A program made the position numbers and the translations under genes. Under the pieces are notes generated by a model. That model was not told the origin of the DNA and made no database searches. It saw only the letters and a program-made list of their open reading frames with translations. A stretch of DNA of 33,170 bases, from positions 1-33,170 of the forward strand of contig CAYGBW010000082.1 of the NCBI GenBank assembly GCA_964348185.1. The letters are read 5' to 3'. The stretch is from CAYGBW01 sp964348185 (GTDB lineage Bacteria > Desulfobacterota > BSN033 > WVXP01). Of this stretch, positions 23,310-30,293 are shown in pieces; position 1 is the first letter of the stretch; each line of letters begins with the position of its first letter.

Positions 23310-24088
23310 AGCTCGGTCTGATTAGCCTCTCAAACGAAGGAACGCACGTGTTGACCCGTTTGGCAGCGGCCCTGCCCGATACCCGGATTTTTGCCCATGA
23401 GCGTGTCCGTGGGGTAACCGACGGCGAGAGGTTCGAGAGTCTTACTTCCTTGACCGCAGAGATCTTCGGGAACTTCGATGGACTCATCTTCGCGGCGCCA
23501 TGTGGCGTCGTCGTCCGGGCCCTGGCAGGGAGGATCAGACACAAAACCCTTGACCCTGCTGTTGTGGTGGTTGACGTGGGGGGAAGGTATGCCGTGAGCC
23601 TACTCAGCGGGCATGAGGGCGGCGCCAATGATTTGGCCATTACGGTGAGCAACATCCTCGGAGGTGAACCCATCATCACGACAACCACCGAGGCCCTCAA
23701 AACCGTCATTGTGGGGATTGGATGCCGCCGGGGGACAGGATCAGCCAAAATCGTTGACGCCGTCAAAGGGGCGATCAAAGAGGCTGCCGTTGATCTGGGA
23801 CAGGTGCGATACCTCGCTTCAGTCGACCTCAAAGCCGACGAAGGGGGTTTACGAGAGGCTGCGGAGGCTCTCGGCATTCCTCTACGGTTTATTCGGTCAG
23901 AAGATGTTCGTTCCTCAACAAGGGTTTTTGAGCATTCGGATTTCGTGGAAGAGCGGGTTAATCTGCCAGCGGTTGCTGAACCTGCGGCTCTGCTGGCGGG
24001 AAGGAGGACACGATTAGTACTCCCAAAAAAGGCATACGACGGGGTGACCGTGGCCGTGGCCAGGGAAGGCTTTTCGTGGTCGGAATAG
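23306..24088 (+). CDS. cbiG: Cobalt-precorrin-5A hydrolase CbiG, compact form
   Basis: Opens the delta-lactone and expels acetaldehyde from cobalt-precorrin-5A, the ring-contraction step particular to the anaerobic route. The N-terminal domain (residues about 44-130) includes FAAPCGVVVRALAG and LLSGHEGGANDLA. The C-terminal domain (about 132-252) begins VIVGIGCRRGTG and ends LVLPKKAYDGVTVAVA. They follow one another directly: the CbiG middle domain of roughly 90 residues normally found after the ITT motif is absent, giving 260 instead of about 350 residues. The reading frame is clean through the join. The 3' end overlaps cbiH and contains an A-AAA-AAG heptamer. Confidence 0.93.
   Translation: MKLGLISLSNEGTHVLTRLAAALPDTRIFAHERVRGVTDGERFESLTSLTAEIFGNFDGLIFAAPCGVVVRALAGRIRHKTLDPAVVVVDVGGRYAVSLLSGHEGGANDLAITVSNILGGEPIITTTTEALKTVIVGIGCRRGTGSAKIVDAVKGAIKEAAVDLGQVRYLASVDLKADEGGLREAAEALGIPLRFIRSEDVRSSTRVFEHSDFVEERVNLPAVAEPAALLAGRRTRLVLPKKAYDGVTVAVAREGFSWSE
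24001..24031 (+). promoter_or_regulatory. Orphan Shine-Dalgarno and A-AAA-AAG slippery heptamer at the cbiG/cbiH junction
   Basis: A full AAGGAGG (24001-24007) inside the end of cbiG has no ATG, GTG or TTG at proper distance in any frame. Five bases later stands ATT (24013) in the cbiH frame. Seventeen bases after the ribosome site, A-AAA-AAG (24025-24031) lies in the cbiG zero frame exactly as in dnaX. A -1 slip there enters the cbiH frame, which is open without a stop to the end of cbiH. A small ACGG/CCGT hairpin follows at 24039-24051. Function is not proven. Confidence 0.35.
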
Positions 24089-24792
24089 GTCCAGGAGGCC
24101 CCCTCGACCGGACTCACCGCGCCGAGCAGGCCATTGCCCAGAGCCGGGTCGTTGTCGGCTATTCCGCCTACCTGGAGCTGGTTAGGGATCTGACCGGGGG
24201 GAAGGAAGTGATTGGGTCCGGCATGACCCATGAGGTCGAGCGCTGCGAGACAGCTCTCGCCCGAGCGGAATCCGGTGAGGCCGTCGCCCTGATTTCTTCA
24301 GGCGACCCGGGAATCTACGGCATGGCAGGACTGGCAATCGAACTGGCGTCTGCGCGAGGGGTTGGTGTCCCCATTGAGATCATTCCGGGCGTATCTTCGG
24401 CGGGCGCGGCTGCCGCAAGGCTTGGGGCCCCGTTGATGCTCGATTTTGCCACGATCAGTCTCAGCGACCTCCTGGTGCCTTGGGAGACCATTCGGCAGCG
24501 GCTCGAAGCGGTGGCTGCAGCCGATCTGGTTGTGGCCCTCTACAATCCCAGGAGTAAGAGGCGTGTGGATCCCCTCACCGAGGCCGCGGCCATCTTTCGC
24601 TGCCATCGCCCTGGAACGACCCCTGTGGGGATTGGCACTGCTGTGGGCAGAGAGGGGGAACACGTGGTCCTCTCCGACCTCGATCACTTGCTGGAAGAGG
24701 AGGTCGACATGGGGAGCGTTGTGCTTGTCGGGAACCGAACCTCGAAGTGCATCAGTGGCTGGTTCGTCACGCCGCGGGGTTACAAGGTATGA
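24076..24792 (+). CDS. cbiH: Cobalt-precorrin-3 C17-methyltransferase CbiH
   Basis: Methylates C17 and drives ring contraction with formation of the delta-lactone. In 238 residues: VGIGPGGPLDRTHRA, SSGDPGIYGMAGLA, IIPGVSSAGAAAARLGAPL and ALYNPRSKRR, all CbiH/CobJ hallmarks. GTG 24076 is the first standard start in frame, with GGGAAGG upstream, but it leaves almost nothing of the first strand before the SAM loop. The codons just upstream in frame read GRLFVV, which fits a normal CbiH N-terminus. The true start may therefore be farther up (ATT 24013), or the protein may be made as a frameshift fusion with CbiG. ATGA overlap with cbiJ. Confidence 0.92.
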   Translation: MVGIGPGGPLDRTHRAEQAIAQSRVVVGYSAYLELVRDLTGGKEVIGSGMTHEVERCETALARAESGEAVALISSGDPGIYGMAGLAIELASARGVGVPIEIIPGVSSAGAAAARLGAPLMLDFATISLSDLLVPWETIRQRLEAVAAADLVVALYNPRSKRRVDPLTEAAAIFRCHRPGTTPVGIGTAVGREGEHVVLSDLDHLLEEEVDMGSVVLVGNRTSKCISGWFVTPRGYKV

Positions 24793-25577
24793 TTCTTCTG
24801 CTGGGGGGAACCAGTGAAACCGCGCTCCTCGCCGATGCCTTGAATGATGCGGGGCACGAGGTCCTCGTCTCCACCGCCACGGAGGTGCCCCTATTCATCG
24901 GCAAAGGCGCCCGTATTTCCCGGCGAACCGGGCCCCTGGATCGTGATGGAATGGCCACGTTGATCCGGGAGCGGAACATCTGGGCGGTTGTCGACGCAAC
25001 CCATCCCTACGCCTCACAGGTGCGGGCCACAGCGAGAGAAGTGGCCGCGGGGATGAAGATTCCCTACCTGACCTTTATTCGGCCGAAAACCGTGGGCGAG
25101 GGAGAGAACGTCCGGATTGCTTCTGTTCACGAGGAAGCCGCACGGATCGCCTGCTCCCAAGGACGCCCCGTGCTGCTTACCATCGGATCGAAGAATCTCG
25201 AGTCCTACGTCCAGGAGGCGAGCCGGACGGGGGTTCGGATCGTTGTTCGGGTCCTATCCCATCCAGAATCCCTCGAAGCATGCCGGCGTGTCGGTATTGG
25301 CAAAGATCGCATCATCGCCGGCCGTGGTCCCTTTTCTGTCGAAGAGAATCGGGCCCTGATCCGTAAATTCGAGATTGGGGTGCTCGTTACAAAGGATAGC
25401 GGCCTTGCCGGGGGGGTTGGGGCCAAATTGGAGGCAGCCCGGAAGGAAGGCTGCCAGGTCGTGGTCGTCCGGAGGCCTGAGCAGTCCTCTGACAGCGCCT
25501 TCGAAAAGATGGAAGATCTGGTTCATGCCGTTTCAGCCGCCCTTGGAAAGGAACCGGGAGGGGCGTGCAGGGGATAG
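24789..25577 (+). CDS. cbiJ: Cobalt-precorrin-6A reductase CbiJ
   Basis: NADH/NADPH-dependent reduction of the macrocycle of cobalt-precorrin-6A. The 262-residue protein begins MILLLGGTSETALLADAL and carries VVDATHPYASQVRATARE, LTIGSKNLESY, RIIAGRGPFSVEEN and LVTKDSGLAGGVGAKLEAAR, the usual order for CbiJ/CobK. ATG 24789 overlaps the stop of cbiH and is preferred over an ATG at 24747 lying inside cbiH. It closes the tightly overlapped part of the run. Confidence 0.95.
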   Translation: MILLLGGTSETALLADALNDAGHEVLVSTATEVPLFIGKGARISRRTGPLDRDGMATLIRERNIWAVVDATHPYASQVRATAREVAAGMKIPYLTFIRPKTVGEGENVRIASVHEEAARIACSQGRPVLLTIGSKNLESYVQEASRTGVRIVVRVLSHPESLEACRRVGIGKDRIIAGRGPFSVEENRALIRKFEIGVLVTKDSGLAGGVGAKLEAARKEGCQVVVVRRPEQSSDSAFEKMEDLVHAVSAALGKEPGGACRG

Positions 25578-25677
25578 GAACTCAGGAGGCTTTGCCCCCG
25601 TTATCATCTCGCAGCATCACAAGCCGATTGCTGTCTCAGGGAAGGCGAGGGAAAAGGCATCAAAGGGAGGACAGGTC

Positions 25678-26547
25678 ATGAAAACCCCGTTGTTCGTTGT
25701 CCCGTTCACCTTGGCTCTATTCGCGGTGGCTCTGGCTGGGGGCCATGGTAAGAAGAAACCCATGAAAAAGGGGATCCTGTTGGTCACTTTTGGGACCACC
25801 ATCCCCCAAGCCCAGGTCGCCTTCGATCGTATTGATCGAAAGGTGAGTCAAGCCTTCCCCGAGGTGCCGGTTCGTTGGGCTTACACCTCCAAAACCATTC
25901 GCCGCAAGCTGGCCAGAGAGGGCAAACACCTGGACTCCGTAGAGACTTCACTGGCCAAGATGATGGAGGAAGAGTTCACCCACGTGGCCGTCCAATCCCT
26001 CCATACCATTCCCGGGGAGGAATTCCACGAGTTACTCCAAAGCGCACACGCTTTCCGCAACATGCCTGGCGGTTTCGAGCGCATTCTGGTGGGGTATCCT
26101 TTGCTCGCAAAGGAGGAAGATCTGGTGAGAGTGACCGAGGCCATGATTCATCACATCCCCAAGGAGAGAAAGGGAAACGAAGCCGTTGTCCTGATGGGCC
26201 ACGGGACCCTCCATCCCAGCAATGCTTTCTACACCGCCATGGCGTATAAGTTCCAGCAGAAAAACCCCAACATTTTCGTCGGAACCGTCGAAGGGGCCCC
26301 GGACATTGAGGATATCAAGACCATTCTCCTTGAAAGAAATATCAAAAAGGCCTATCTCATGCCCTTCATGTCTGTGGCGGGGGATCACGCCAGAAACGAC
26401 ATGGCTGGAGACGACGAGGGTTCCTGGAAGAGCATTCTGACCCGGGCCGGGATTCGATGCGTCCCCATCCTGAAGGGGACGGCCGAATACGATGAAGTGG
26501 TCGATATCTGGGTGGATCACTTGAAAGGGGCCATGTCGCAGTTTTGA
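25678..26547 (+). CDS. cbiK: Exported sirohydrochlorin cobaltochelatase CbiK (CbiKP type)
   Basis: Inserts cobalt into sirohydrochlorin. In the 289-residue protein the catalytic residues of Salmonella CbiK (His145, Glu175, His207) have counterparts at identical spacing: His175 in LMGHGTLHP, Glu205 in GTVEGAPD and His237 in VAGDHARND. The first 22 residues (MKTPLFVVPFTLALFAVALA) are a cleavable-looking signal peptide, so the enzyme is predicted to be periplasmic, like CbiKP of Desulfovibrio vulgaris. ATG 25678 has GGGAGG nearby; the frame is open much farther upstream but overlaps cbiJ there. It sits 100 bases after cbiJ and just before an ABC importer. No cytoplasmic cobaltochelatase is in the window. 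Confidence 0.93.
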   Translation: MKTPLFVVPFTLALFAVALAGGHGKKKPMKKGILLVTFGTTIPQAQVAFDRIDRKVSQAFPEVPVRWAYTSKTIRRKLAREGKHLDSVETSLAKMMEEEFTHVAVQSLHTIPGEEFHELLQSAHAFRNMPGGFERILVGYPLLAKEEDLVRVTEAMIHHIPKERKGNEAVVLMGHGTLHPSNAFYTAMAYKFQQKNPNIFVGTVEGAPDIEDIKTILLERNIKKAYLMPFMSVAGDHARNDMAGDDEGSWKSILTRAGIRCVPILKGTAEYDEVVDIWVDHLKGAMSQF

Positions 26548-26572
26548 CCTCTACAGAGAAAGCCGAGAAAGC

Positions 26573-27661
26573 ATGGGAACCGGTCACGAGGCAACACGGG
26601 AGGCGATCAAGAAGCAGGAGGAAAGATCGGTCAGAAGATTCACCCATTTCCTGGTCCTCTTGGGTGGGGGGTTGGTTGTCTCGGTTTTTCTGTCGAGCCT
26701 CTTTGGCCGTCTGGATATTCCAGCCCTGGCTGTTTTTAGGTCTATTTTGGCATCATCGGGGTTGGGAGAGGACACGTCCCTCGATCCGATATGGCAGGTG
26801 GTGGTCGTCAATATCCGCCTGAGCCGCATCTGTCTCTCCATGCTTGTGGGAATGGCCTTAGCCGTTGCGGGTACGATTTTCCAAGGCATCCTCAGAAACC
26901 CCCTTGCCGATCCCTTCACGATCGGAGTTTCAACGGGGGCCGCCTTTGGTGCTTCCCTGGCTCTTTTTCTGGGCTTGGGAGGGGAGGTCTTTCTGGGTTT
27001 GGGCCTGCTTCCCCTTGCTGCATTGGCCGGGGCCATGGGTGCGCTCTTTACGGTGATCACCTTGGGGCGTGTCAACGGACAACTCAGGCGTGATACGGTG
27101 GTTCTGGCCGGTATTGTGGTTGCCACCTTTCTCTCGGCCCTTATCTCTCTGATCAAGTCCCTCGATGAGGAGTCTGTGTCTAGTATCGTCTTCTGGGTCA
27201 TGGGTAGCTTCCAGGGCCGAGGGTGGAACCACGTCGTTTTTGCGCTCCCATACCTGGCCGGGGGGCTTGTGCTGGCGGGACTCTATTCCCGGGAACTCGA
27301 TCTCCTGTCCATGGGAGACGTTCAGGCTAGGCAGTTGGGGGTCGACGTAGAGCGGGTTCGGTTGCGTCTCTTGATCGGAGCCAGCCTCTTGACAGGAGCT
27401 GCCGTGTCTGTGTCTGGGGTTATCGGCTTTGTGGGGCTCCTCGTACCCCACCTCATTCGGATGACTCTGGGGGCGGAGCATCGCCCCCTCCTGGTACTCT
27501 CTGGACTCCTCGGAGCGGTAGCCCTCCTCTGGTCGGATGTGGTGGCCCGCATCCTGCTGCCAGGCGGGGAAGAGCTGCCCGTGGGAGTGGTAACCGCGAT
27601 TCTGGGAGGTCCCTTTTTCTGTCTCTTTCTCAAGCGCCGGAAAGTCGAGGAAGAACTATGA
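26573..27661 (+). CDS. FecCD/BtuC-family ABC transporter permease
   Basis: Inner-membrane permease for iron-siderophore, heme, cobalamin or cobalt-chelate uptake. The 362 residues form about ten membrane helices. RLSRICLSMLVGMALAVAG, GILRNPLADPFTIGVSTGAA, LGVDVERVRL and the GFVGLLVPHLIRMTLGAEHR loop are all typical of the FecCD family. The N-terminus is hydrophilic for about 30 residues. The start at 26573 lacks a strong ribosome site. Position between exported cbiK and a second cbiL argues for a corrinoid, a tetrapyrrole or cobalt as cargo rather than a siderophore. The overlap with the ATPase gene is 4 bases. Confidence 0.9.
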   Translation: MGTGHEATREAIKKQEERSVRRFTHFLVLLGGGLVVSVFLSSLFGRLDIPALAVFRSILASSGLGEDTSLDPIWQVVVVNIRLSRICLSMLVGMALAVAGTIFQGILRNPLADPFTIGVSTGAAFGASLALFLGLGGEVFLGLGLLPLAALAGAMGALFTVITLGRVNGQLRRDTVVLAGIVVATFLSALISLIKSLDEESVSSIVFWVMGSFQGRGWNHVVFALPYLAGGLVLAGLYSRELDLLSMGDVQARQLGVDVERVRLRLLIGASLLTGAAVSVSGVIGFVGLLVPHLIRMTLGAEHRPLLVLSGLLGAVALLWSDVVARILLPGGEELPVGVVTAILGGPFFCLFLKRRKVEEEL

Positions 27662-28449
27662 TTGAAATTGAGTCCCTCAATTGCGGCTATGGAAACCGGG
27701 ATGTCCTCAGAGGCATCAACCTTCGCCTCGAAGAAGGTGAGATGGCAGGGATTTTGGGACCCAACGGAAGTGGGAAATCGACCCTCCTTCGGGCCATAGC
27801 CGGCGTTATTCCGACCCGAAACGGATGCATCCGATTGGCCGGCCAGGAGATCGGAAAGGTCGGGTTCCGTTGGAGAGCCAGGAGGGTTGCTTCAGTTCCC
27901 CAAAGGTCAGCCCCTTCCTTCCCCTTCAGTTGTCTTTCCGTCGTCCTCATGGGGCGTTACCCTTATCTCACGGGTTGGGGTGACTACTCCCCCAGGGATA
28001 TGGACGTGGCTCTGGAGGTCATGGAGCAGACAGAGACATTTCCCCTTGCTCACCGACGGATCAACGAAGTCTCTGGGGGGGAGTCCCAGAGGGTTCTGAT
28101 TGCCCGGGCCTTGGCCCAGGAAACGGAAATCCTCCTTTTGGACGAGGCAACCTCTAGCCTCGATGTGGCGAGGAAAATCCATGTGTTTGACCTTTTGACG
28201 AGGAAAAACCATCAGGGAACGACGCTGCTCTGTGTGATGCACGATTTAAACCTGGCTGCTCTCTACTGCCGGAGACTGATTTTTCTGAAGGACGGCAGAG
28301 TCGTTTTGGACGGTCCCACCGGAGAGACGTTCAATGATAAGAACCTGTCTGAAATCTATGAGACGGATATCCGGGTGTCCCGACACCCCATCACCGGATG
28401 TCCCCAAGCCCACTTTGTGCCTGGCCCTGTTGACCCTGCTGTGCGTTAG
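27658..28449 (+). CDS. FepC/BtuD-type ABC transporter ATPase
   Basis: ATPase partner of the FecCD-type permease. In 263 residues: Walker A GPNGSGKS (34-41), Q-loop SVPQRS, signature VSGGESQRVLIARALA, Walker B ILLLDEATSSLDV and the switch histidine in VMHDLNLAALYC. Family members serve cobalamin, heme or ferric siderophores. ATGA overlap with the permease gene. The last 30 residues extend beyond the usual domain and are encoded in the region overlapped by the next gene. Confidence 0.92.
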   Translation: MIEIESLNCGYGNRDVLRGINLRLEEGEMAGILGPNGSGKSTLLRAIAGVIPTRNGCIRLAGQEIGKVGFRWRARRVASVPQRSAPSFPFSCLSVVLMGRYPYLTGWGDYSPRDMDVALEVMEQTETFPLAHRRINEVSGGESQRVLIARALAQETEILLLDEATSSLDVARKIHVFDLLTRKNHQGTTLLCVMHDLNLAALYCRRLIFLKDGRVVLDGPTGETFNDKNLSEIYETDIRVSRHPITGCPQAHFVPGPVDPAVR

Positions 28450-29299
28450 CCTGACGAGTCACGGAACTGGAATCGCCGGGGAGATCGAAGTCGTTGACGA
28501 CCTCGGACAGAATGTCCGGTTGGACAGACCTGCCATGCGAATCATTGCCCTCTACGGGGCCTACAACGAAATACTGGCCGCCATGGGGCTTGAGGATCGA
28601 TTGGTGGGGCGTACCAAAGCAGATGTCCTCCCCCCATCCCTCCTCTCGAAACCAACGATCGGGACCCACCTGCGGCCCAATGTGGAAATGGTCTTGGGAC
28701 TGGAGCCGGACCTCGTCATCCAGGGAGCGGGTCGCCGAGAAGCCCTGATCGCGGTCAGGCAGCTTCAACGGGAAGGTCTCAATGTGGTCGCATTCAATCC
28801 CACCCGCTTTTCCCAACTCTTTTCCGTTATCCGCCGTCTCGGGGTCGTCACCGGTGAAAGGGATGGGGCGCAGAAACTCGTCTTTTCCCTCCAGGGGAGG
28901 CTGGACAGGGTCCAACAACGGCTCAATGGCATCGCCCACCGTCCATCGGTCTTTTTCGAGGTGCGATATCCCAACCTGCTCGGAGCTGGACGTGGGGCAA
29001 GTGTCAAAGGGCTGATCCGACATGCCGGTGGCGTCAATTGCTTGACCGTGGAGAAGAAACTGGTTCGAATCGATATAGAGGCCCTCATTGCCTGTAAACC
29101 GGAGGCTTACATCGTCCAGCAAGGGCCGATGAATCCGAACCCAAGCCAACCTGCCGCAAGACCCCTCTTTTCGATTCTTGAGGCCGTGAAGGGGGGAAGG
29201 GTTCTCTTTGTGGATGAACAGGTCTATTCGCGACCTGGCCCCCGCGCCGTGAATGGGGTGGAAGAACTCGCGGCCTTTCTTCACCCCAACCGATTTTGA
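28358..29299 (+). CDS. BtuF/FepB-type ABC transporter substrate-binding protein
   Basis: Periplasmic binding protein of the helical-backbone class. After a signal-like stretch (PTLCLALLTLLCVSLTSHG) the mature part reads EIEVVDDLGQNVRLDRPAMRIIALYGAYNEILAAMGL, then GTHLRPNVEMVLGLEPDLVI and RPSVFFEVRYPN, the standard order for BtuF-like proteins; FLHPNRF ends it. The start is uncertain: ATG 28334 and ATG 28358 both overlap the ATPase gene by about 100 bases and neither has a good ribosome site, so coupled translation is likely. Cargo not determined; a corrinoid, cobalt chelate or heme fits the context. Confidence 0.87.
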   Translation: MRRISGCPDTPSPDVPKPTLCLALLTLLCVSLTSHGTGIAGEIEVVDDLGQNVRLDRPAMRIIALYGAYNEILAAMGLEDRLVGRTKADVLPPSLLSKPTIGTHLRPNVEMVLGLEPDLVIQGAGRREALIAVRQLQREGLNVVAFNPTRFSQLFSVIRRLGVVTGERDGAQKLVFSLQGRLDRVQQRLNGIAHRPSVFFEVRYPNLLGAGRGASVKGLIRHAGGVNCLTVEKKLVRIDIEALIACKPEAYIVQQGPMNPNPSQPAARPLFSILEAVKGGRVLFVDEQVYSRPGPRAVNGVEELAAFLHPNRF

Positions 29300-29576
29300 T
29301 CACAACAGAGACGCCTCGCAGGTGGGGGCTATTGGTGGTGAGATTAAACTACTATCTGCTACAGCGGGTAGATTTTCATTACGACTGAAGCTCATTTATT
29401 TTGAACCGCAGAACAAGGAACCGCAGAATATCGAAGTTAAGAAAGTTGCCTTATTCCTTCAAAAAACTTCTGCTGTTCGAAATTCCTTGTTCGATATTCG
29501 ATATTCAAAATGAAAAAAAAAGCTAAAGGTGTTTGCCTGAAAGGCGAAGGTTCTAACCTGGCGAATGGAGAAATAA
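29300..29576. other. Spacer with dispersed repeat before second cbiL
   Basis: No gene or riboswitch was recognised. A weak hairpin (ATCTGCT/GGGTAGAT, about 29353-29372) follows the binding-protein gene but has only a short T stretch. GAACAAGG occurs at 29411 and again within the repeat at 29457-29511. The ribosome site GGAG of the next gene is at 29564-29567. Confidence 0.4.
29457..29511 (-). repeat. Dispersed repeat, right copy (inverted)
   Basis: Reverse-orientation counterpart of 12578-12625: CTTCTGCTGTTCGAAATTCC and onward through TTGTTCGATATTCG match the left copy with one or two differences and one extra A. This copy is a few bases longer, with a duplicated CGATATT. The two copies flank the 16.8-kb block cobC to btuF. 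Confidence 0.85.
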
Positions 29577-30293
29577 ATGAAGCTTGGAACCCTATATGGC
29601 ATCGGTGTGGGCCCTGGAGATCCTGAACTGATTGCCCTGAAAGCCATTCACGCTCTGCAACGTGTCGCTGTGGTGTTTGCAGCGGCCTCCACGAAGAACG
29701 CCTATTCTCTGGCCCTGAACATTGTCCGTCCCCACCTGAAGGAGAAGACCCCTGTCGTGCGTCTGGGGTTTCCCATGAGTTACGACAAGGACGAACTGGT
29801 CCGGAGGTGGGATGAAAATGCAAGGGAGGTTCTCGAGACATTGAAGAAAGGCTTAGATGCCGCTTTTGTGACTCTTGGGGATCCCCTGACATACAGCACC
29901 TTTGGTTATCTCATGCGGGCGATAAGGAGGATAGGACCTGAAGCCCCGATAAGGGTCATCCCTGGCATTACCTCCTACCAGGCAGCAGCCGCATCGGTAG
30001 GCCATGTTCTGGTTGAAGGGGAGGAATCTCTGAGTATCGTATCCGGAGCCCTGGGATTGGAGAAGCTCAAGGAAGTTCTCGACCACTCAGATAATATCGC
30101 CCTGCTCAAAGTATACCGAAGGTATAGGGAGATCTTCCACGCCTTAACCGAAAAGAAACTGACGTCAAAGTCGACCCTTGTCTCCCGTTGCGGGCTGGAA
30201 AATGAGGAGATCGTTCAGCGTCTGGAGGACTTCCCCGATACAGTTCCCCACTACCTGTCCCTGCTCTTGATCAGAAAGAACGAACGAGAATGA
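29577..30293 (+). CDS. cbiL: Second precorrin-2 C20-methyltransferase paralogue (CbiL-like)
   Basis: A 238-residue tetrapyrrole methylase clearly of the CbiL/CobI branch: LYGIGVGPGDPELIALKA, the FPMSYDKDELVRRWDENA region, VTLGDPLTYSTFGYL and VIPGITSYQAAAA. It parallels the CbiL at 21826 throughout but differs at many positions, so it is a diverged paralogue and not a recent duplicate. GGAG lies seven bases before the ATG. It overlaps the following membrane-protein gene by ATGA. It could act on the product of the exported chelatase or on a different metal tetrapyrrole; that is inference. Confidence 0.9.
   Translation: MKLGTLYGIGVGPGDPELIALKAIHALQRVAVVFAAASTKNAYSLALNIVRPHLKEKTPVVRLGFPMSYDKDELVRRWDENAREVLETLKKGLDAAFVTLGDPLTYSTFGYLMRAIRRIGPEAPIRVIPGITSYQAAAASVGHVLVEGEESLSIVSGALGLEKLKEVLDHSDNIALLKVYRRYREIFHALTEKKLTSKSTLVSRCGLENEEIVQRLEDFPDTVPHYLSLLLIRKNERE

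Noticed and set aside
23149..24231. Minus-strand open frame of 360 codons opposite cbiG
   Set aside because: Rich in Ser, Thr, Arg and Pro as expected for the antisense of a GC-rich gene; crosses two clear genes and has no domain.
25375..25677. N-terminal extension of cbiK reading back into cbiJ
   Set aside because: It overlaps cbiJ out of frame, has random-looking composition, and the signal peptide begins at 25678.
29300..29576. Riboswitch before the second cbiL
   Set aside because: None of the conserved cobalamin aptamer blocks is present; the space is mostly dispersed repeat.
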